From contig JANQGM010000025.1 of NCBI GenBank assembly GCA_028277345.1, positions 1 through 64,000 of the forward strand: 64,000 nt of DNA. Reading direction: 5' to 3'. The notes beneath the pieces are model-generated. The model saw nothing but the letters and a program-made list of their open reading frames with translations, was not told the DNA's origin and made no database searches. The translations under genes were made by a program, and so were the position numbers. The DNA comes from Candidatus Bipolaricaulota bacterium. Lineage in GTDB: Bacteria > Bipolaricaulota > Bipolaricaulia > UBA7950 > UBA9294. Shown here one piece after another: positions 1 through 8,869 of this stretch (positions within the stretch are counted from its first letter, which is position 1; each line of letters begins with the position of its first letter).

Positions 1-25
1 CCCTTCCGTACCATTCCTCACGCTC

Positions 26-97
26 GGGTCGTTAGCTCAATGGTAGAGCAGCGGACTCTTAATCCGTTGGTTATAGGTTCAAGTCCTATACGACCCA
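26..97 (+). tRNA. tRNA-Lys (anticodon CTT)
   Basis: Full cloverleaf. The acceptor strand GGGTCGT pairs with ACGACCC, the anticodon loop is CTCTTAA inside a five-pair stem, and the T-loop is GGTTCAAGTCC. It reads AAG codons. The CCA end is not encoded. First of six closely spaced tRNA genes on this strand, probably one transcript whose promoter lies at or beyond the left edge. Confidence 0.95.
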
Positions 98-114
98 CAG
101 ATCGCTTTTCGGTC

Positions 115-187
115 GGGTCGTTAGCTCAGTCGGCAGAGCACCTGACTTTTAATCAGGGAGTCACTGGTTCGAGTCCAGTACGACCCA
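115..187 (+). tRNA. tRNA-Lys (anticodon TTT)
   Basis: Cloverleaf with the same acceptor stem as the preceding tRNA-Lys (GGGTCGT/ACGACCC), anticodon loop CTTTTAA and T-loop GGTTCGAGTCC. It reads AAA and AAG. CCA is not encoded. The shared acceptor stem suggests the two lysine tRNA genes arose by tandem duplication with anticodon change. Confidence 0.95.
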
Positions 188-263
188 CAAGATTGAAGGA
201 TGAGCGGAGTAGCGCTTATACTTCGCTCGAACATCCGAAACCCTAGGTTCGAATGTTCGATTG

Positions 264-339
264 GTCCCCATCATCTAGCGGCCTAGGATACCGGGTTTTC
301 ATCCCGGCGGCAGGGGTTCAAATCCCCTTGGGGACGCCA
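264..339 (+). tRNA. tRNA-Glu (anticodon TTC)
   Basis: Acceptor GTCCCCA pairs with TGGGGAC, and the anticodon loop TTTTCAT sits in a CCGGG/CCCGG stem. The discriminator is G and CCA is encoded (337-339). The 76 bases before it show no gene. Confidence 0.95.
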
Positions 340-380
340 GAAACACTAACCCTTGCGGTCGTATCATCGATCGCTATAAT

Positions 381-453
381 GGGCGAGTAGCTCAGCTGGG
401 AGAGCATCCGGCTTACATCCGGAAGGTCACAGGTTCGAGTCCTGTTTCGCCCA
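381..453 (+). tRNA. tRNA-Val (anticodon TAC)
   Basis: Acceptor GGGCGAG pairs with TTCGCCC (last pair G-U), and the anticodon loop CTTACAT sits in a TCCGG/CCGGA stem. CCA is not encoded. TATAAT directly abuts the 5-prime end but is too close to be the promoter of this tRNA. Confidence 0.95.
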
Positions 454-466
454 CTGAGTCATAGAT

Positions 467-545
467 GGGGGCGTGGTCTAGCCAGGTTTAGGACGCTGGA
501 TTGTCACTCCAGAGATCGCCGGTTCAAATCCGGTCGTCCCCGCCA
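467..545 (+). tRNA. tRNA-Asp (anticodon GTC)
   Basis: Acceptor GGGGGCG pairs with CGTCCCC including one G-U pair, and the anticodon loop TTGTCAC sits in a CTGGA/TCCAG stem. Discriminator G is followed by an encoded CCA (543-545). Confidence 0.95.
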
Positions 546-550
546 GTTGT

Positions 551-626
551 GCCGAGGTAGCTCAGCCGGTAGAGCACCGCCCTGAAAAGGCGGGTGTCAC
601 CAGTTCAAATCTGGTCCTCGGCACCA
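551..626 (+). tRNA. tRNA-Phe (anticodon GAA)
   Basis: Acceptor GCCGAGG pairs with CCTCGGC, and the anticodon loop CTGAAAA sits in a CCGCC/GGCGG stem. CCA is encoded (624-626). Last of the tRNA cluster, five bases after tRNA-Asp. No hairpin terminator is visible in the AT-rich sequence that follows. Confidence 0.95.
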
Positions 627-1231
627 TTTATTTTCCCTCACGCATCGGATTCTGGACACGTGTCTCACAGAAAGCCCGTTCAGGTCATGACTTATGTGGG
701 TAGTAGATTCTGTAGATGCCTATTCTTGCTAGTTACCCGGCACGTCTTCCTTCAAAGTCCTGTGGATAACGTTGTGGACAAGTCGTCCAAATCCGCTCAT
801 TTTACGGACTTCCTGTGGATAAACGACCGAAGAATGCCATTTCGCACTCCGTTCATCAGCAAAGTCCGTGCTAGGAAGGCGTTTTGACGACTTGTCCGTG
901 TCTTTTCCCCAATGTTTTCCACAGCGTTTTCCCACATCCAAAAGCGCATACCACGGTTTTCCACAATGACAGCGTCGTGTGCCTTCCTCCCTCAAACCAT
1001 GCTGCGCGGTCTCGCGAACCTCTCCTGTCTGGGCGACGCGCTACAAAGACAAACAGCGGACGCATGTCTCGACCGCGAGCATTTCTCTTCGGATCGGCCT
1101 TTTCTCGATGACCTCTCTCATGAGTGGACATGCGATCTTGCTTGACGCTCCCGGATCGGATTCGATAAGGTAGGCTTCCGAGGAGCGGTAGGCACACTTC
1201 GTTGCTCATTCTCTGGGGAGAGGGTGTTCGC
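627..1231. other. Upstream half of the putative replication origin (DnaA-box cluster before dnaA)
   Basis: This 605-base stretch has no convincing gene. It holds two perfect DnaA boxes written TGTGGATAA at 761-769 and 814-822, a one-mismatch box at 773-781, and two TTTTCCACA near-boxes at 915-923 and 957-965 in the opposite orientation. Box clusters on both sides of dnaA are typical of a bipartite origin, with this side acting as the DnaA-loading or regulatory half. The dnaA promoter should also lie here; I see no single clear one. Confidence 0.7.
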
Positions 1232-2584
1232 ATGTCCACAGCAGTCATTGCATCAGTTTGGGATTCTGTGCTTTCGAACTTGAAGTCCGAATTGTCCTAT
1301 ACGAGTTTCGAAACATGGTTCCAAGGGATCGTTCCCCTTTCATTGGCCGATCAATCCTTGACTATCGCTGTGCCGGATGCCTTTACCAAGGGCGGTCTTG
1401 ATCGACGCTTCCGAAAGCGCATCGAAGATCTTGCGTCCGAGTCGTGCAATGAACCGATTTCGCTCGTGATCCAAGTGGCCGAAAAGGAGAGCGTCGAGCA
1501 AACGGAAAGCAACCTGGCTCATAACTCAGCGGCCATCTCCCTGAAACAGGATCGTCTATCCCTGAATGCGGAGTACACCTTTGATTCCTTTGTCCGCGGG
1601 AAAAACTGCGATCTGGCCTATTACGCATCCGAAGCCGTCGCAGAGAAACCGGGAGTGGCCTACAACCCCCTCTTCTTGTATGGAAATGTGGGGCTGGGAA
1701 AGACGCATCTTTTGCAGGCGATCGGAAACCATGTGCTTCAGGATTCCCCTGAAAGTTCCGTCGTCTACACGACATCCGAACGTTTTGCCATCGAGTTGAT
1801 CAATTCCATCCGCAACAACACGACGGCTGCCTTTCGAAGCAAGTATCGCAAGATCGATGTGTTGCTGATTGACGACGTTCACTTCTTGGAGGGCAAGGAA
1901 GCAACTCAGGAGGAGTTGTTCCATACATTCAACGAACTGTATGGAGCCGAGAAGCAAATCGTGCTCTCCAGTGACCGTGCGCCGGATGACTTGTCCGGAT
2001 TGCAAGATCGATTGGTTTCGCGATTCCGGTGGGGATTGGTCGCCGATATTCAGGTTCCGGATCTGGAAACGCGGATCGCCATCCTTCGTGAGAAGGCCGT
2101 CTCACGTGGACTTGATATCGACGTCAGTGTCTTGGAGCTCATTGCGACGCGCATTTCATCGAGTGTCCGCGCACTGGAAGGCGCCTTGAACAAGGTTTTG
2201 GCCTACGCCGACATGCAAGGGACGAAGTTGACGCCGCACACGCTCGAATCGATGTTGCCCAAAGAAGGGCAGCGGCCGAAGTTGACCATCCGTCACATCA
2301 AGGAAGAAGTCGCCGCGCGCCTTAACATGAAGCGCCAAGCACTTGAAGGCTCCAGCCGCAAGAAGGAAATCTCCCAGGCTCGGCATATTGCCATTTACCT
2401 GTCGCGAGAGTTGACCGATCACTCGTTCCCCGCCATTGGACGTGAGTTCGGCAATCGGGATCACACCACCGTGATGCACTCCTATGTCCGCGTTCAAGCC
2501 ATGTTGGAAGAAACGCCCCTGCTGCATTCAGAGATCAACGAGATCAAAGAATCGCTGGCCACCCAATACGCCATCCTTCGCTAG
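1232..2584 (+). CDS. dnaA: Chromosomal replication initiator protein DnaA
   Basis: Initiator AAA+ ATPase (450 residues) that binds DnaA boxes and opens the origin. Visible parts are an N-terminal domain I (WDSVLSNLKSEL), a variable linker, Walker A GNVGLGKT at about residues 151-158, Walker B LLIDDVHFLEGK, and the C-terminal DNA-binding signature GNRDHTTVMHS. Length matches the family. An in-frame start ten codons earlier exists, but 1232 has GGGGAGAGGG seven bases upstream, so I use it. It is flanked by DnaA boxes on both sides. dnaN does not follow; hslV does. Confidence 0.97.
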   Translation: MSTAVIASVWDSVLSNLKSELSYTSFETWFQGIVPLSLADQSLTIAVPDAFTKGGLDRRFRKRIEDLASESCNEPISLVIQVAEKESVEQTESNLAHNSAAISLKQDRLSLNAEYTFDSFVRGKNCDLAYYASEAVAEKPGVAYNPLFLYGNVGLGKTHLLQAIGNHVLQDSPESSVVYTTSERFAIELINSIRNNTTAAFRSKYRKIDVLLIDDVHFLEGKEATQEELFHTFNELYGAEKQIVLSSDRAPDDLSGLQDRLVSRFRWGLVADIQVPDLETRIAILREKAVSRGLDIDVSVLELIATRISSSVRALEGALNKVLAYADMQGTKLTPHTLESMLPKEGQRPKLTIRHIKEEVAARLNMKRQALEGSSRKKEISQARHIAIYLSRELTDHSFPAIGREFGNRDHTTVMHSYVRVQAMLEETPLLHSEINEIKESLATQYAILR

Positions 2585-2905
2585 TCGCATGGCCCCTTCC
2601 TTTCCAAACCAAAGTGCCGTTGTAGGCCAACCTCTGGGGATAACCTGAGGAGAACGGCCCTGGGGATGTGGACAATTGCTGGTGAAAAATGAACCGGTGT
2701 TTTCAACAGACGTTATCCACAGAACCGATGTAAACGTCCCCACGTTTTCCGCAGATGTGGGAGCGGGGAGTCCTCGCTAAAAGGGTGGTTGCGCCAAGAG
2801 GGGGAGTTATCCACACGACTACTACAACTACTATATAAGGAACCTTTTGAAGATCATTTTCGGTTGTTACTGGTCACTCAGAACTTTTCCGTGGAAAAGC
2901 ATCAA
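2585..2905. other. Downstream half of oriC: DnaA boxes plus DnaA-trio unwinding element
   Basis: Noncoding block between dnaA and the hslV promoter. TTATCCACA occurs perfectly at 2713-2721 and 2807-2815. Three bases after the second box comes CTACTACAACTACTATAT (2819-2836), i.e. trinucleotide repeats CTA-CTA-CAA-CTA-CTA-TAT, followed by an AT-rich stretch to about 2870. The order DnaA box, short spacer, DnaA-trios, AT-rich DNA is the bacterial basal origin unwinding system described in Bacillus subtilis. I infer that strand opening begins about 2820-2870. Confidence 0.8.
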
Positions 2906-2934
2906 TTGAAGCCCCTTTGCTTGCCGACTAGAAT
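2906..2934 (+). promoter_or_regulatory. Predicted sigma-70-type promoter of hslVU
   Basis: TTGAAG (2906-2911), a 17-base spacer, and TAGAAT (2929-2934). The start codon of hslV begins ten bases after the end of the -10 box, so the transcript would carry almost no leader. AGGG just after the -10 box would lie largely upstream of the expected transcription start. Confidence 0.55.
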
Positions 2935-2943
2935 AGGGCCCTT

Positions 2944-3492
2944 ATGTCCCGAGTGAAAAGCACCACCATTATTGCTGTCTATTCGGAATCCGAGCGCACA
3001 GCCGTTGTTGCCAGCGACGGACAAGCCACGCTTGATACCACGATCATCAAAAAGGGGACCAAGAAGGTTTACCGGCTTCACGACGAGACCGTGCTTGTCG
3101 GCTTCGCCGGTGCAACAGCGGACTGCCTTGCTTTGCTTGAGAAGTTCGAAGGCAAGCTTAAGAAATATGATGGCCAGCTTCGCCGTTCAGCCGTTGAGTT
3201 GACCAAGGAGTGGCGCACGGACCGCATGTTACGACATCTTGAAGCCGTCATTGTCGCAGCCTCCAAAGAAGGATTACTTATGATCTCTGGTGTTGGCGAT
3301 GTGCTTGAACCTGACGGAGGCATCATTGGCATCGGATCCGGTGGCGCCTATGCACTCGCTGCCGCCAAGGGCCTTCGCGCGGCATCCGACTCGATTGCGC
3401 CTGAGGAAACGGCCCGCCATGCCCTGCAGATCGCCGCGGAAATTGATATCTATACGAACGATCAGATCACCTTGGAAAAAATCCACTGGTAA
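2944..3492 (+). CDS. hslV: ATP-dependent protease subunit HslV (ClpQ)
   Basis: Proteolytic core of the HslUV two-component protease (182 residues). It is an Ntn-hydrolase of the proteasome-beta type. The propeptide MSRVKS should be removed to expose Thr7 of TTI as nucleophile; DGQATL and GFAGATAD are the conserved family blocks. It is followed eight bases later by its ATPase partner hslU, forming an operon. The gene starts close to the -10 box of its promoter, so it may be translated from a nearly leaderless mRNA. Confidence 0.96.
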   Translation: MSRVKSTTIIAVYSESERTAVVASDGQATLDTTIIKKGTKKVYRLHDETVLVGFAGATADCLALLEKFEGKLKKYDGQLRRSAVELTKEWRTDRMLRHLEAVIVAASKEGLLMISGVGDVLEPDGGIIGIGSGGAYALAAAKGLRAASDSIAPEETARHALQIAAEIDIYTNDQITLEKIHW

Positions 3493-3500
3493 AGGATCCC

Positions 3501-4886
3501 ATGTCCCAACTTGTCGAAGTCTCTCAATCTCAGCTGGATGGGTTGACGCCTCGTCAGATCGTCTCTGAGCTGGATAAGTACATCGTCGGTCAGGCCGCAG
3601 CCAAGAAATCCGTGGCCATCGCGCTGAGAAATCGCATGCGAAGGCAATTCGTCGACGACGAAATCCGCGCGGAGATCAAACCGAAGAACATCCTCATGAT
3701 CGGTGCCACCGGTGTCGGGAAAACCGAGATTTCCCGTCGTCTGGCTCGGCTGACGACCTGTCCCTTTGTCAAGGTCGAGGCCACCAAGTTCACGGAAGTG
3801 GGTTATGTGGGGCGCGATGTTGAATCCATGGTCCGCGACTTGGTGGATATCTCTATCGATATGGTCCGCGAGGAAGAGATCCTTCGGGTGGAAGAAGAAG
3901 CCGAGCGCTTGGTCACCGAGGAGATCCTCGACGCCCTGTTGCCGGCGGGTCATAGCTCATCAGAGGACGAAGAAGGCGGTTCGTCTCTATCAGAGAAGAC
4001 CTCGACAACCCGCGAGAAGCTTCGAGAGAAGTTGGAGGCGGGGGAGTTGGAAGAGCGTTACATCGAAGTTCTCGTGGAAGAAGCCGTCAATCCGCAAGTT
4101 GAGGTCTTCTCCCAGGACGGGATCGATCAGATGGGAATCGATATGGGCAGCGTGCTCTCCGAATTGCTTCCCAGCTCTAAGAAGAAACGGAAAATGCGCA
4201 TCCGCGAAGCGCGGGCCATTTTGTTCGAGCAAGTGCTGGATTTGCTGATCAATATGGATGACGTGCGACAAGCCGGTCTGCAATTGGCCGAAGAGATGGG
4301 CATCATCTTTCTTGACGAGTTGGATAAGGTGGCGGCAGGAGGGCGGGAGGAAACCGGCGGGCCCGGTGTCTCCCGGCAAGGCGTACAGCGTGATCTTCTT
4401 CCCCTGCTCGAAGGAACCGCCGTGCGAACGCGGTATGGAACCGTCAGCACGGAGAACGTTCTATTCATCGCTGCGGGCGCCTTTAACATGTCGAAGCCCT
4501 CGGACTTGATTCCCGAACTGCAGGGGCGGTTGCCGATTCGTGTGGAATTGGACAATCTGACGGCCGCTGACTTCCGGCGCATCCTCTGTGAACCCAAGGA
4601 TGCCCTTGTCACGCAATACCGCGCGCTGATGGAGACCGAAGCCGTTTCCCTTACGGTGTCCGAGGATGCGATCGAGGCGATTGCCAACATCGCGTACGAA
4701 TTGAACCAAACGACGGAGAACATTGGCGCGCGGCGACTGACCACGGTGATGGAACGTCTGATGGAAGACATTTCCTACGACGCCGATCAGCTTCGCGGTC
4801 AGACCGTGGTGATCGACAAGGCCTACGTCGAAGAGCATCTCCAGAACATCGTGGAGGACCCCGACCTCTCGAGGTACATCCTGTAG
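3501..4886 (+). CDS. hslU: ATP-dependent unfoldase subunit HslU (ClpY)
   Basis: AAA+ ring ATPase (461 residues) that unfolds substrates and feeds them to HslV. The N-terminal region LTPRQIVSELDKYIVGQ is typical. Walker A GATGVGKT lies at residues 68-75 and Walker B is IIFLDELDK. A charged, acidic I-domain occupies about 130-235, the sensor region is TENIGARRL, and the C-terminus ends in LSRYIL, the tail that docks into HslV. Length is normal. It sits eight bases after hslV, and thrS follows 60 bases later. Confidence 0.97.
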   Translation: MSQLVEVSQSQLDGLTPRQIVSELDKYIVGQAAAKKSVAIALRNRMRRQFVDDEIRAEIKPKNILMIGATGVGKTEISRRLARLTTCPFVKVEATKFTEVGYVGRDVESMVRDLVDISIDMVREEEILRVEEEAERLVTEEILDALLPAGHSSSEDEEGGSSLSEKTSTTREKLREKLEAGELEERYIEVLVEEAVNPQVEVFSQDGIDQMGIDMGSVLSELLPSSKKKRKMRIREARAILFEQVLDLLINMDDVRQAGLQLAEEMGIIFLDELDKVAAGGREETGGPGVSRQGVQRDLLPLLEGTAVRTRYGTVSTENVLFIAAGAFNMSKPSDLIPELQGRLPIRVELDNLTAADFRRILCEPKDALVTQYRALMETEAVSLTVSEDAIEAIANIAYELNQTTENIGARRLTTVMERLMEDISYDADQLRGQTVVIDKAYVEEHLQNIVEDPDLSRYIL

Positions 4887-4946
4887 GGGACTCCCGGTTT
4901 CGTGGTAAAATCGGATTAGATGAAGTGACGCATTGGAGGACGTGAA

Positions 4947-6890
4947 ATGATCCAGATCTCTTTACCGGATGGATCGGTCAAGGAGGTCGCTGCGGGAACC
5001 ACCATTCTCGATGTGGTGGAGAGCATCGGCCCCCGGTTGGCCCAAGCCGCGGTGTGCGCGGTGGTGGACGGAGAACTCAAAGACGTACGCGACCCCCTGA
5101 CGCAAAGCGGTTCGCTGACGGTCCTCACGAAAGAGGACCCACGCGTCCTGGAGACGCTTCGCCATACGACGTCGCACATCATGGCCCAAGCGGTAAAGCG
5201 GCTGTTCCCGGATGCCAAGCTCGGCATCGGACCGGCCATTGCCGAGGGCTTCTACTATGATCTGGAGCTTGCCAAACCGCTGGCTGATGAGGATTTAACT
5301 CGCATCTTCGATGAGATGAAGGCGATCATCAAAGAGGATCTCGCTATCCAGAGAAAAGAACTGCCCGTCGATGAGGCGCGTGCGTTGCTTCGTGCACAAG
5401 ACGAGACCTTCAAGCTTGAGCTGCTCGATGAACTTGATGCGCTCGATGGCGAGACCATCTCCTTCTTTGAACAAGGCGAGTTTGTCGATCTGTGCCGCGG
5501 CCCGCATTTGCAATCCACCGGCAAGGTCAACGTCGAAGCCATCAAGTTGCTTTCGGTCGCCGGCGCCTATTGGCGTGGGGATGAGAACCGCCCTATGCTC
5601 CAGCGCATCTACGGCACGGCCTGGGAAAAGCCGGCGGATCTGGAAGCGTACGAATGGCGGCAAGACGAAGCGGCCAAGCGCGATCACCGCAAGTTGGGTA
5701 AGGAACTGGATCTATTTAGCATCCATGAAGAGGGTGGCGCGGGCCTCGTCTGCTGGCATCCCCGAGGCGCCCGTCTGAAGCGGACGATCGAAGAATTCTG
5801 GTATCAACAGCACGATCTCGGTGGGTACGAGATCGTGGCCACGCCTCATATCGGCAAGGCGCAACTGTGGTCGATCTCCGGACATCTCGATTTCTATCGT
5901 GAGGGCATGTATTCGCCGATGGATATCGATGGCGTGGATTACTTCATCAAACCGATGAACTGTCCGTACCAGATCCTGATCTACAAGACCAAGGTGCATT
6001 CCTACCGCGAACTCCCTTTACGAATGGCGGAGATGGGCACCGTCTATCGCTACGAACGATCCGGCGTCTTGCATGGGCTGATGCGCGTTCGCGGTTTCAC
6101 GATCGACGATGCGCATATCATCTGCCGTCCCGATCAGGTCGATGACGAGATCCGCCGCGTGTACGAATTCAGCATGAACATGCTGATGGCGTTTGGATTT
6201 GAGACCTTCGACATCTATCTGTCCACACGGCCTCATGAAGGCAAGGCGGTTGGCGATCCCGAGCAATGGGAGCAGGCAACTGACGCCTTGAGGGCGGCGC
6301 TGGATGAGCGGGGCCTTCCCTACCAGGTGGATGAAGGCGGAGGCGCCTTCTACGGCCCGAAGATCGACATCAAGGTCAAGGATTCGCTTGGGCGCTCCTG
6401 GCAGTGTTCGACGATCCAATTCGACTTCAACCTGCCGAATCGGTTTGACATGACCTACATCGCCGAAGATGGAAAGGAGCATCGGCCCTTTATGGTGCAT
6501 CGGGCGCTGCTCGGCAGCCTCGAACGGTTTATCGGGTGCCTCATTGAACACTACGGCGGCGCCTTCCCGGTCTGGCTGTCTCCTGTCCAAGTGAATGTCA
6601 TTCCCATTGCCGATCGGCACGTCGAGTTCGCTCGGCGCGTGGCCGATCGCATGAAGGCGGCGGGACTCCGCGTGACGGTCAATGAAACGTCGGAGCGCAT
6701 GAATGCCAAGATCCGGGACGCCCAGCTCCAGAAGATTCCCTACATGCTTGTGGTGGGAGACCGGGAGCAGGAAGCCGATGCGGTGTCCGTTCGCTTGCGA
6801 ACCGAGGAAGATCTCGGCGCCAAGCCGGTCAGCGAGGTCATCGACCTCATCCGCTCGAAGATCGAGGCCAAAACGCAAGATCTCGCATGA
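4947..6890 (+). CDS. thrS: Threonyl-tRNA synthetase
   Basis: Class II synthetase charging tRNA-Thr (647 residues). It has an N-terminal TGS domain (MIQISLPDGS), then an editing domain with HTTSH and CRGPH zinc-site motifs at about 72-190. The catalytic core has zinc ligands in MNCP, DDAH and MVHRALLGS, motif 2 at YRYERSG, and a C-terminal anticodon-binding domain. The start has GGAGGACGTGAA upstream. No T-box leader is visible in the 60-base gap after hslU. It is followed by mgtC nine bases later. Confidence 0.97.
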   Translation: MIQISLPDGSVKEVAAGTTILDVVESIGPRLAQAAVCAVVDGELKDVRDPLTQSGSLTVLTKEDPRVLETLRHTTSHIMAQAVKRLFPDAKLGIGPAIAEGFYYDLELAKPLADEDLTRIFDEMKAIIKEDLAIQRKELPVDEARALLRAQDETFKLELLDELDALDGETISFFEQGEFVDLCRGPHLQSTGKVNVEAIKLLSVAGAYWRGDENRPMLQRIYGTAWEKPADLEAYEWRQDEAAKRDHRKLGKELDLFSIHEEGGAGLVCWHPRGARLKRTIEEFWYQQHDLGGYEIVATPHIGKAQLWSISGHLDFYREGMYSPMDIDGVDYFIKPMNCPYQILIYKTKVHSYRELPLRMAEMGTVYRYERSGVLHGLMRVRGFTIDDAHIICRPDQVDDEIRRVYEFSMNMLMAFGFETFDIYLSTRPHEGKAVGDPEQWEQATDALRAALDERGLPYQVDEGGGAFYGPKIDIKVKDSLGRSWQCSTIQFDFNLPNRFDMTYIAEDGKEHRPFMVHRALLGSLERFIGCLIEHYGGAFPVWLSPVQVNVIPIADRHVEFARRVADRMKAAGLRVTVNETSERMNAKIRDAQLQKIPYMLVVGDREQEADAVSVRLRTEEDLGAKPVSEVIDLIRSKIEAKTQDLA

Positions 6891-6899
6891 GGTGATCCG

Positions 6900-7577
6900 A
6901 TGGTGGAATGGGCGCTTCTCTGGAGAATCCTGATTGCCGCCGGATTGTCCGCGATTATTGGGATTGAACGAGAGTTCCACGGCCGACCGGCCGGCCTGCG
7001 CACGCATCTGCTTGTGGGCAGCGGCGCGGCGCTGGTCATTGTGGCGCTTCAAGCCGCATGGGCGCTGTCATCCCAGGCGGCGGCAGGGTTGCCGACCGAA
7101 ATCGGGCGGCTGGCTGCCGGAATCATCACGGGCATCGGTTTCTTGGGGGCGGGCACCATCATCAAGGTTGGCGATTGGGTTCGCGGCCTGACCACGGCGG
7201 CGTCGTTGTGGTTCGTCGCCACCCTTGGCATCGCCGCCGGCCTGGGCGCGTGGTTGATCGCCGTCGCGGGTGGCGTCGTCGGCATCGCCATCCTTGCTGT
7301 CGTTGACCCGCTGGCATCGAAGATCCCCAGCCGCATGTATCAGATGATGCGGATTACGGTCGAAGCCTCTCGTCAGAAAGAGGTTCAGGAGCAGCTGGGC
7401 AGTTGCTGCTTCGATGAGAAGACGCGGGCGACGTTGGTTAACTGGGAATGGGATTCCACCCTCCAGCGAGTCACCTTGACCTATCGCGTTCGACAACGCG
7501 GGGTTCCCGACCTCCAACGGATCGCGGAACGCGCCTCATCCATCGATGGCGTCCTTGAAACGCAGATGACGCTCTAG
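6900..7577 (+). CDS. MgtC/SapB family membrane protein
   Basis: Predicted inner-membrane protein of 225 residues. The MgtC core has four or five hydrophobic helices with the conserved GIEREFHGRPAGLRTHLLV block near residue 20, and the GIGFLGAGTIIK motif follows. A soluble ACT-like tail occupies about 150-225. Relatives support growth in low magnesium or modulate membrane ATP synthase and ion homeostasis; the exact role here is unknown. It sits nine bases behind thrS and is probably co-transcribed. Its stop codon overlaps the stop codon of convergent metK through the palindrome CTAG. Confidence 0.88.
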   Translation: MVEWALLWRILIAAGLSAIIGIEREFHGRPAGLRTHLLVGSGAALVIVALQAAWALSSQAAAGLPTEIGRLAAGIITGIGFLGAGTIIKVGDWVRGLTTAASLWFVATLGIAAGLGAWLIAVAGGVVGIAILAVVDPLASKIPSRMYQMMRITVEASRQKEVQEQLGSCCFDEKTRATLVNWEWDSTLQRVTLTYRVRQRGVPDLQRIAERASSIDGVLETQMTL

Positions 7578-8755
7578 CTTGCCGCGCGCTTGAGGTTCTC
7601 GACCAGATCGAGCGCCTCCCAAGGGGCGTCGATATCGGCCCTCCCGAAGTGCCCATAGGCTGAGAACGGTTCGTACATCGGACGTTTGAGATCAAATCGA
7701 TCGATGATGGCGCCTGGACGGAAGTCGAAGATGCGCAAGACGGCCTCTCGAATCCGATCATCGGGAAGCGTTCCCGTGCCTTGAGAATCAATGTTGACGG
7801 CCAAGGGCGCGGCACGTCCGATGGCGTAGGCCACTTGAACCTCGACCTTCGATGCAAGTCCGGCGGCCACGATGTGTTTGGCGACGTAACGAGACATGTA
7901 GGAGCCGGATCGATCGACCTTGGTCGGATCCTTTCCCGAGAAGGCGCCGCCACCATGGGAGCCGAAGCCCCCATAGGTGTCGACGATGATCTTGCGTCCC
8001 GTGACACCGGCATCAGAAGCGGGACCTCCAATGACGAATCGCCCTGACGAGTTGATCAAGACGTGCGTGTTCTCGTCCAGCCAATGGCCCAAGACGGGAC
8101 GAACGACGTGTTCGGTCAGGGCGTTGCGAATCTCCTCGTTCTCCACATCCGGGTCATGTTGTGCCGCGAGGAGCACTGTGTTGGCGCGAATCGGACGGTC
8201 GCCTTCGTATTCGATGGTGACCTGAGATTTTCCATCCGGTCTAAGGAAGTCGATGCTGCCGCTCTTTCGCACATCCGTCAAGCGTTGTGTCAGCCGATGC
8301 GCCAAGTGAATGGGAAGCGGCATGAAATCGTCGGTGTCCGATCGGGCGTATCCGAACATCATGCCTTGGTCTCCGGCGCCGATGATATCGTAGGGATCCG
8401 CGGAGTGGTCGAGACGAACCTCAGAAGCATGGTCGACGGCAGAGGCGATGTCCGAGGATTGTTCCTTAATGGCCGAAAGGACGGAACAGTCCTCGTAGTG
8501 AAACCCCAAGCCGGGTTTGTCGTATCCGATCGCGTGCAGCACGCGGCGTGCGACTGAGGGAACGTCCACGTACGTCGATGTCGTGATTTCTCCGCCGACA
8601 AGAACGAGCCCGGTGGTTAAGAAGGTTTCGCAAGCGACATGTGCATCCGGGTCGTCTTTCAGAATGGAGTCAAGAACCGAATCCGAGATCCGATCGGCGA
8701 TCTTGTCCGGATGTCCTTCGGTAACGGATTCCGATGTGAGGTACGTTCGCTTCAT
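7574..8755 (-). CDS. metK: S-adenosylmethionine synthetase
   Basis: Makes S-adenosylmethionine from methionine and ATP (393 residues). Family blocks are all present: TEGHPDK at the N-terminus, GAGDQGMMFGYA in the middle, and GGGAFSGKDPTKVDRS near residue 260. The frame opens 22 codons further upstream, but MKRTYLTSESVTEG is the natural N-terminus and has GGGAGG just upstream. It is divergent from birA across a 114-base gap in which I see no SAM riboswitch. Its 3-prime end overlaps mgtC by four bases. Confidence 0.97.
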   Translation of the reverse strand: MKRTYLTSESVTEGHPDKIADRISDSVLDSILKDDPDAHVACETFLTTGLVLVGGEITTSTYVDVPSVARRVLHAIGYDKPGLGFHYEDCSVLSAIKEQSSDIASAVDHASEVRLDHSADPYDIIGAGDQGMMFGYARSDTDDFMPLPIHLAHRLTQRLTDVRKSGSIDFLRPDGKSQVTIEYEGDRPIRANTVLLAAQHDPDVENEEIRNALTEHVVRPVLGHWLDENTHVLINSSGRFVIGGPASDAGVTGRKIIVDTYGGFGSHGGGAFSGKDPTKVDRSGSYMSRYVAKHIVAAGLASKVEVQVAYAIGRAAPLAVNIDSQGTGTLPDDRIREAVLRIFDFRPGAIIDRFDLKRPMYEPFSAYGHFGRADIDAPWEALDLVENLKRAAS

Positions 8756-8869
8756 GGGCCCTCCCTGGGGACGCGTTGAATTGGGGCGCTCAAGACTACA
8801 GGTCGCCTTGGTTCGGATCAAGCGTCGGCGAAGAGTCGGCTAAACTGTGCGGGACGAAGGGAAGCGATC

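Noticed and set aside
353-380. TTGCGG-16-TATAAT directly before tRNA-Val, looking like a promoter.
   Set aside because: Transcription would start about six bases inside the tRNA. The cluster is more likely one transcript from upstream.
594-1248. Several open frames in both strands between the tRNA cluster and dnaA.
   Set aside because: No ribosome sites, low-complexity Ser/Arg-rich translations and overlap with DnaA boxes; this is the origin region.
8756-8869. Possible SAM riboswitch before metK.
   Set aside because: The 114-base divergent gap lacks the conserved stems and terminator of known SAM riboswitches.
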